Shown: one piece after another, positions 59,516 to 64,000 of the stretch
Layout of the letters: every line of letters starts with the position of its first letter
How positions within the stretch are numbered: position 1 is the first letter of the stretch
Origin: Bordetella genomosp. 11
Lineage (GTDB): Bacteria > Pseudomonadota > Gammaproteobacteria > Burkholderiales > Burkholderiaceae_B
Length of the DNA: 64,000 nt
NCBI RefSeq assembly: GCF_002261215.1
Contig: NZ_NEVS01000004.1
Span: forward strand, 4,154,001 to 4,218,000
Direction: 5' to 3'
Made by a program: the position numbers and the translations under genes
The notes under the pieces: generated by a model
Databases searched by the model: none
Seen by the model: the letters and a program-made list of their open reading frames with translations, nothing else
What the model was told of the DNA's origin: nothing

Positions 59516-60484
59516 ATGCCTGACATCCTGCGCGCATGCGTCGCCGCGGCCGCCCTATTCCTGGCGGGGGCCACCGCCTCGGCGCAATCCTATCCCGACA
59601 AACCCATCCGCCTGATCGTGCCCTTCCCGGCCGGCGGTACCACGGATATCCTTGCCCGTACGGTGGGCCAGCACCTGACCCTGGCCTGGGGACAACCCGT
59701 CGTCATCGAGAACCGGCCCGGGGCCGGCGCGACCATCGGCGCCGACGCGGTGGCCAAGGCGCGGCCGGATGGCTATACGCTGTTGATGGGGGCGGTGCAC
59801 CACACCATTGCCGCCACCTATTACAAGCACCTGCCCTACGACGTCCAGAAGGACCTGACGCCGGTATCGGTGGTCGCGATCGTGCCGAACGTACTCGTCG
59901 TGCGTCCGGACCTGCCCGTATCCAACGTCCAGGAACTGATCGCCTACGCCAAGGCCAACCCCGGCAAGCTGACCTACGCCTCCAACGGCGCGGGCACCGC
60001 GCACAACCTGATCGGCGAGCAGTTCAAGTCCATGACGGGCACGGACATCATGCACATTCCCTATAAGGGCAGCGCACCGGCGCTGACCGACCTCATGGGC
60101 GGGCGGGTCACGATGATGTTCGATACGGTGTCCTCATGCCTGCCCTATATCAAGGCGGGCAAACTGAAGGCATTGGCGGTGGCCACGTCGACGCGGTCCA
60201 GCGTGCTGCCGGAAGTGCCCACGTTGTCCGAGGCGGGCCTGAAGGGATTCGATATCGCTTCGTGGTTCGGCGTGATGGCACCGGCCGGCACCCCGCCGGC
60301 GATCGTCGAGAAACTAAGCGCGCAGATCGACAAGGACCTGGCCGACCCGGAGGTACGCAAGCAATTGCTGCCCCTGGGCGCCGAGCCGGTGGGCGGCACG
60401 CCGCAAGCCATGAAAACGCGGATCGATACGGAAGTGCGCGCCTACGGCGATTTGATGAAGCGTGCCGGCATGCAGGAACAATAA
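59516..60484 (+). CDS. Bug/TctC-family periplasmic solute-binding protein
   Basis: A 322-residue exported binding protein. The signal peptide is RACVAAAALFLAGATASA, then QSYPDKPIRLIVPFPAGGTT. The pocket loops GAGATIGADAVAKARPDGYT and MHIPYKGSAPALTDLMGGRV are typical. It follows the dehydrogenase gene by 78 bases on the same strand, after an AGAGGAG ribosome site. It probably supplies the dicarboxylate. No membrane permease genes are adjacent. Its stop is 2 bases from the convergent reductase stop. Confidence 0.94.
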   Translation: MPDILRACVAAAALFLAGATASAQSYPDKPIRLIVPFPAGGTTDILARTVGQHLTLAWGQPVVIENRPGAGATIGADAVAKARPDGYTLLMGAVHHTIAATYYKHLPYDVQKDLTPVSVVAIVPNVLVVRPDLPVSNVQELIAYAKANPGKLTYASNGAGTAHNLIGEQFKSMTGTDIMHIPYKGSAPALTDLMGGRVTMMFDTVSSCLPYIKAGKLKALAVATSTRSSVLPEVPTLSEAGLKGFDIASWFGVMAPAGTPPAIVEKLSAQIDKDLADPEVRKQLLPLGAEPVGGTPQAMKTRIDTEVRAYGDLMKRAGMQEQ

Positions 60485-60486
60485 GG

Positions 60487-61503
60487 TCAAGCGGCGGGAA
60501 CGGCCTGCTGGAAGGTAAAACTGTCCGCGTAGATATGCTCCATGCTGGCGCCCAGCGTGGCGAAGACGGCCTTGGCCTCGACGATCATATCCGGAGATCC
60601 GCACAGATAGATCGCGTGTTCGGACAGGTCCTCGTAGTCCTGCGCGACCGCATCCTGTACGTGTCCGCGCCGTCCCTGCCAGGACGCATCGGCCCGCGAC
60701 AGCACCGGCACGAACTCGAACTCGTACAGCCGGTCCTTCCAGCTTTCGATGACATCGCGCATATATAGGTCTGCCTCGGTGCGCATGCCCCAGTACAGTT
60801 TGACCGGCGGACAATCCGGATCGTCCAGCAGCGATTCCAGGATAGCCTTGATGGGCGCCAGCCCGGTGCCGGTCGCGACCATCAGCAAGGGGCGGTAGTC
60901 CTCGGCGTGATAGCAGAAGGTACCGAGCGGCGCCTCGATATGCAGCGGCGTACCGGGCGCCGCCTGTCCCAGCACGGCATCCGTAAAGCGGCCGCCCGGT
61001 ATGCGCCGGATATGGAGTTCGATCTCCGTCCCGCCGGCGCGCGGCGGTGACGCCATGGAAAAGCTGCGTGCGCTGCCGTCGGGCAGCAGGATGTTCATGT
61101 ACTGCCCCGGCTGGTAATCGGGCAGGCTTCCCTGCGGCAACGTCAGCACGAGATGCAGCACGTCCTCGCAAGGCCGGTGGATACGGGCCAGGGATGCGGT
61201 GGCCCGGACGGGATCGGGCAGTACCGGCCCGCGCGCCGGTATGGACAGGACCAGGTCCGATACGGGCCTGGCCTGGCAGGCCAGCGCATATCCCTGCGCA
61301 TGCTCGGCTTCGCTCAAGGCGAGCGGGAATTCCTCGTAGGCGACGCTGCCCTCGACTATCCTGACACGGCACGTGCCGCAGCCGCCGAAGGTGCATTCGT
61401 GCGGCAACGCCACGCCGGCGCGCGAGGCCGCATCCAGGATGGATGCGCCATCGTCCACCGTGAACGTGTGCGCGGGTTCGAGCAGGATGACGCGATGGCC
61501 CAT
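60487..61503 (-). CDS. Ferredoxin-FAD-NAD(P)H oxygenase reductase component
   Basis: A 338-residue electron-transfer flavoprotein. The N-terminal plant-type [2Fe-2S] domain has Cys37, Cys42, Cys45 (HECTFGGCGTCRV) and Cys76 (YALACQARP). The FAD domain has GQYMNILLPDGSARSFSMAS, and the NAD domain has LLMVATGTGLAPIKAILESL and YLCGSPDMIVEAKAVF. This order is that of phenol- or benzoate-type oxygenase reductases and of CDP-hexulose reductase. No oxygenase subunit is in the window. It is the last gene of an operon with the HbpS-like and aldehyde dehydrogenase genes (16-base spacing). Confidence 0.92.
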   Translation of the reverse strand: MGHRVILLEPAHTFTVDDGASILDAASRAGVALPHECTFGGCGTCRVRIVEGSVAYEEFPLALSEAEHAQGYALACQARPVSDLVLSIPARGPVLPDPVRATASLARIHRPCEDVLHLVLTLPQGSLPDYQPGQYMNILLPDGSARSFSMASPPRAGGTEIELHIRRIPGGRFTDAVLGQAAPGTPLHIEAPLGTFCYHAEDYRPLLMVATGTGLAPIKAILESLLDDPDCPPVKLYWGMRTEADLYMRDVIESWKDRLYEFEFVPVLSRADASWQGRRGHVQDAVAQDYEDLSEHAIYLCGSPDMIVEAKAVFATLGASMEHIYADSFTFQQAVPAA

Positions 61504-61519
61504 GGCTGACTCCGGCGGG

Positions 61520-61999
61520 TTATTTCTTGATGTCGGCGGCGACCAGCACCTTCATGCCTTTGTCCGCCAGCAGATCGGCAAGCGCCTGCAATGCGGCCAG
61601 GCCGGCCGCGGTATCCTGCTCGCCATTGCCGCCGCTCAAGCCCACGCCGCCGATCACTTCGTCGTTCACGACGATGGGGAACCCGCCGACAAACACGGCG
61701 AACTTGCCGTCGAAGCTCCACTGGATGCCGAAGGCTTCGTTGCCGGGCAGTGCCGGCCCGTTGGGCGGCGTATTGAACAGGTGCGTGGAACGCTTATGGC
61801 CGGCGGCGGTGAAGGCCTTGTTCCAGGCGATCTGCGGCCCGGTAATGCGGGCGCCGTCCATGCGTTCCATGGCGATGGGATAGCCGCCATCGTCGGCAAT
61901 GCACACCGTTTCCAGCACGCCGATTTCGCGCGACTTCGCGATCGCGGCCGCGATCATCGCGCGCGCTTCTTCCAACTCCAGCCTGTATACCTGTTTCAT
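61520..61999 (-). CDS. GlcG/HbpS family protein
   Basis: A 159-residue protein of the HbpS/GlcG/PduO-C fold (YRLELEEARAMIAAAIAKSR, then VCIADDGGYPIAMERMDGAR and VVNDEVIGGVGLSGGNGEQD). Family members bind haem or corrinoid, or are of unknown role in operons with oxidoreductases. It has no signal peptide. It lies 51 bases after the aldehyde dehydrogenase gene and 16 before the reductase gene, so it likely serves the same pathway. Confidence 0.87.
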   Translation of the reverse strand: MKQVYRLELEEARAMIAAAIAKSREIGVLETVCIADDGGYPIAMERMDGARITGPQIAWNKAFTAAGHKRSTHLFNTPPNGPALPGNEAFGIQWSFDGKFAVFVGGFPIVVNDEVIGGVGLSGGNGEQDTAAGLAALQALADLLADKGMKVLVAADIKK

Positions 62000-62050
62000 G
62001 TCTCGATCCTGCCTGTATGTCGTTCGATGATGAATGACGCCCGCGCCGCT

Positions 62051-63511
62051 TCAGCCCGCGCGATAGACCGTCTTGATCTGGGTGTAGAACTCCAGCCCCA
62101 CCCTGCCCGACTCCCGGAAGGTGGATGTGCTGGATCGCTTCAATCCGCCGAATGGGGCGTTGATCAGGTTGCCGGTAGTGGTGCGGTTGATCTTGACGGT
62201 GCCGGCCTGGATATCCTTGGCGAATCGATGCGCGTGTGTGGCATTGCTGGTCGCGATGGCGGCCGACAGCCCGTATTCCGTATCGTTGGCCTGGGCAATG
62301 GCATCTTCGTAGCCGTCCACCTCGATGATCGCGATCACCGGCCCGAAGATTTCCTCGCGGGCGATGCGCATCTGCTGGGTAACGTCGGTGAACACCGCGG
62401 GAGACACGTAATAGCCCTTGGCCAGCGGCCCATCCTGCAGGCGGTCGCCGCCGTACAGATGCGTGGCCTCGCTTTTGCCCACGGCAATGTAGGAAAGCAC
62501 GTTGTCCAGCTGCCGCGCGGTGGCCAGCGGCCCGAGGTCGCAGCCCGGCTCCAGCCCGTTGCCTATCTTCATCGCCTTGACCTTTGCCAGCAGCTTCTCG
62601 GTATAGGCGGCCTTGACCTTTCGATCGACCAGCACGCGGCTGGTGCCGGTGCAGGCCTGGCCCGTCAGCGAGAATCCGCCCTTGATCGTCAGGTCGACCG
62701 CCTTGTCCAGGTCGGCATCGGCCAGCACGATCAGGGGGTTCTTGCCGCCCAGCTCCATCTGCGTGCGCGTGGTGATGCCGACCGACCGGTGGATGTGCTC
62801 CCCGGCGGCGGTCGACCCCGTGAAAGAGATCGCCTTGACCTGCGGCGCCTGGGTAATGGCGGCCCCTACCGCCGACGCGGACCCGGTCAGGAAGTTCAGC
62901 ACGCCGTCGGGAATACCGGCCTCGACGAAGGCTTCCGTCAGGCGGTAACCGCTGAGCGGCGCGTCCGACGACGGCTTGAAGACCACGGTATTGCCCATGA
63001 TCAGGGCGGGAGCGATCTTGCGCGCCGGAATGGAAACGGGAAAGTTCCACGGTGAAATCACCGTCACCACGCCGAGCGGCTCAAGCTGGCTGTAGACGAC
63101 CATATCCGGATCGTCATTGGGGAAAGTCTCGCCGGTAAAGGATTGCCCTTCCGCCGCGTAGAAGCGCAGCGTCTGGGCCGAACGCAGGATTTCGTCGCGG
63201 CTCAGGCCGATCGCCTTGCCTTCCTCGCGCGTCAGCTCTTCGGCGAACTGCGCCACATGCGCTTCCAGGTAATCCGCCGCCCGGTATAGCACCTGCGCCC
63301 GCTTGGAGATCGGCGTCGCGCGCCACTGCGCGAAGGCGGACTGGGCCGCCGCCACGGCGGCCTGCGCATCGTCCGGGCCGGATGCCTGGAAGTTACCCAC
63401 AATGTCGTCGGTATTGGCGGGATTGATATTGGGTACGGTCTTGCCGCTGGCGCACGGCGACCATTTGCCGGCGATGTAGTTGGTGAACTCGCGATTTTTC
63501 AGGTCTTCCAC
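62051..63511 (-). CDS. Aldehyde dehydrogenase (NAD(P)+)
   Basis: An aldehyde dehydrogenase of about 486 residues. It has the family motifs VTVISPWNFPVSIPARKIAP (cofactor site), FTGSTAAGEHIH, MELGGKNPLIVLADADLD with the general-base Glu, and catalytic Cys in LTGQACTGTSRV. It resembles semialdehyde dehydrogenases of sugar-acid or benzoate pathways. The open frame reaches 63643, but GTG 63511 has AAAGG eight bases upstream and fits the family N-terminus (NREFTNYIAGKW), so I start there. It is the first gene of the operon. Confidence 0.93.
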   Translation of the reverse strand: MEDLKNREFTNYIAGKWSPCASGKTVPNINPANTDDIVGNFQASGPDDAQAAVAAAQSAFAQWRATPISKRAQVLYRAADYLEAHVAQFAEELTREEGKAIGLSRDEILRSAQTLRFYAAEGQSFTGETFPNDDPDMVVYSQLEPLGVVTVISPWNFPVSIPARKIAPALIMGNTVVFKPSSDAPLSGYRLTEAFVEAGIPDGVLNFLTGSASAVGAAITQAPQVKAISFTGSTAAGEHIHRSVGITTRTQMELGGKNPLIVLADADLDKAVDLTIKGGFSLTGQACTGTSRVLVDRKVKAAYTEKLLAKVKAMKIGNGLEPGCDLGPLATARQLDNVLSYIAVGKSEATHLYGGDRLQDGPLAKGYYVSPAVFTDVTQQMRIAREEIFGPVIAIIEVDGYEDAIAQANDTEYGLSAAIATSNATHAHRFAKDIQAGTVKINRTTTGNLINAPFGGLKRSSTSTFRESGRVGLEFYTQIKTVYRAG

Positions 63512-63577
63512 GGACGGCGCCTTTGGATGTGAGAGGGACGGCCGGCCTGGCCATGCAGGCATCGGGGCATATTGAAC

Positions 63578-63593
63578 ATTGTATACTGTAATC
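63578..63593 (-). promoter_or_regulatory. AT-rich promoter/operator-like sequence of the aldehyde dehydrogenase operon
   Basis: A short AT-rich stretch with attgtatactgtaat stands out in GC-rich sequence about 70 bases upstream of the proposed start. It contains TATACAAT on the minus strand (-10-like) and a ttgtatac core like GntR-family operators. No clear -35 is visible. Confidence 0.35.
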
Positions 63594-63643
63594 CGCTGAG
63601 CGACGACGCGCGCGACTAGGGGAATACACGGGGTCCCATGCAA

Positions 63644-63669
63644 AAGAGCCCCTCGCGGGAGGGGCTCTT
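63644..63669 (-). terminator. Rho-independent terminator of the membrane transporter gene
   Basis: Perfect 10-base stem aagagcccct / aggggctctt with a six-base loop. On the minus strand a short T run follows. It comes 20 bases after the stop of the truncated transporter gene and isolates it from the aldehyde dehydrogenase operon. Confidence 0.8.
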
Positions 63670-63688
63670 CCGAAGCGCGGCAGGACGC

Positions 63689-64000
63689 TTATTGCCAGAT
63701 CAGGATCGCGCAGATCGTCGATATGAACAGCGCCAGCACGACGGGCAGCAATAGCGCGCGCACCATCTCCAGCACATGCACCCGGGCAAAGCCCGCCACG
63801 GCGATAAGGGACGACCACGCGATCAACGTCCCGCCGCCCGTCCATACGGCACCCATCTGGCCGACGGCCGCCAGCGTGGCCGGGTCGATACCCACTACCG
63901 GCCCCAGGGCGCCGGACAAGGTCCCGGTCAGCGGCAGGCCGGCGAAACCCGAACCGTCGATGCCGGTCACCATGCCGACGATCAGCACGCCGAAGGCCAC
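63689..64000 (-). CDS. C-terminal part of a polytopic membrane transporter, 5' end outside window
   Basis: 103 C-terminal residues of a frame still open at the right edge. Hydrophobic segments (AFGVLIVGMVTGIDGSGFAG, LIAWSSLIAVAGFARV, LLLPVVLALFISTICAILIW) alternate with Gly-rich re-entrant-like stretches (GLPLTGTLSGALGPVVGIDP and GQMGAVWTGGGTLIAWSS). This resembles the last helices of carboxylate or gluconate/citrate-type carriers. The family cannot be fixed from this fragment. Confidence 0.75.
   Translation of the reverse strand: MAFGVLIVGMVTGIDGSGFAGLPLTGTLSGALGPVVGIDPATLAAVGQMGAVWTGGGTLIAWSSLIAVAGFARVHVLEMVRALLLPVVLALFISTICAILIWQ

Overview
The window is high-GC, densely packed chromosomal DNA. 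Gene content points to a betaproteobacterium of the Alcaligenaceae, most like Bordetella or Achromobacter. The evidence is three separate periplasmic Bug/TctC solute-binding proteins, several LysR/AraC regulators beside catabolic genes, an atpIBEFHAGDC operon, a hemA-prfA-prmC-grxD-ubiX run, and a probable type III effector. The species assignment is inference; no rRNA lies in the window.

Layout. 1-5190 (mostly minus): 3'-truncated priA, hemE, an unusual receiver-like/Fis-helix regulator and a PepSY iron-type membrane protein with a Fur-like box. 5430-13900: an AhpD-like protein converging on the complete ATP synthase operon (minus), with a shared bidirectional terminator. Perfect GC-rich hairpins flank the atpE cistron. 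14010-26566: housekeeping genes, namely a secreted DUF1254 protein, a crotonase, an M61 peptidase, mnmH, an FAD oxidoreductase, folB, ttcA, ubiX, grxD, prmC, prfA, hemA and tRNA-Phe(GAA) with a terminator.

26607-29686 is a visibly less GC-rich insertion behind tRNA-Phe. It carries an AbiE-type toxin/antitoxin pair in an unusual tail-to-tail, 24-bp-overlapping arrangement. Three perfect palindromes with the same TATATA core follow, the first directly against the AbiEi start codon. This is the most unusual locus of the window.

29687-35520: a catabolic cluster (TauD-type dioxygenase, LysR, nitrilase-family hydrolase, RraA-like protein, Bug protein, MmgE/PrpD). 35655-39973: a PAS-GAF-GGDEF cyclase, then PhzF and a Bug gene divergent from an AraC regulator. 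40043-49714: a small basic protein, a giant cyclic beta-1,2-glucan synthase (NdvB/ChvB type) with no conventional start codon at its natural N-terminus, and a trypsin-like protease. 49824-54431: a DUF1488-like protein, an orphan BlaI repressor, a PBP7-type endopeptidase, a Tag glycosylase lacking most zinc ligands, aspartate dehydrogenase and a CDF metal exporter. 54666-57227: an 853-residue protein with the look of a type III effector. 57267-64000: LysR plus a tartrate/D-malate dehydrogenase, a Bug protein, then a minus-strand operon of aldehyde dehydrogenase, HbpS/GlcG-like protein and ferredoxin-type reductase, and the tail of a membrane transporter.

Functionally, the window combines core energy, haem, translation-termination and tRNA-modification genes with small, regulator-linked modules for organic-acid uptake and oxidation. 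It has one probable defence/TA insertion and one probable virulence gene.
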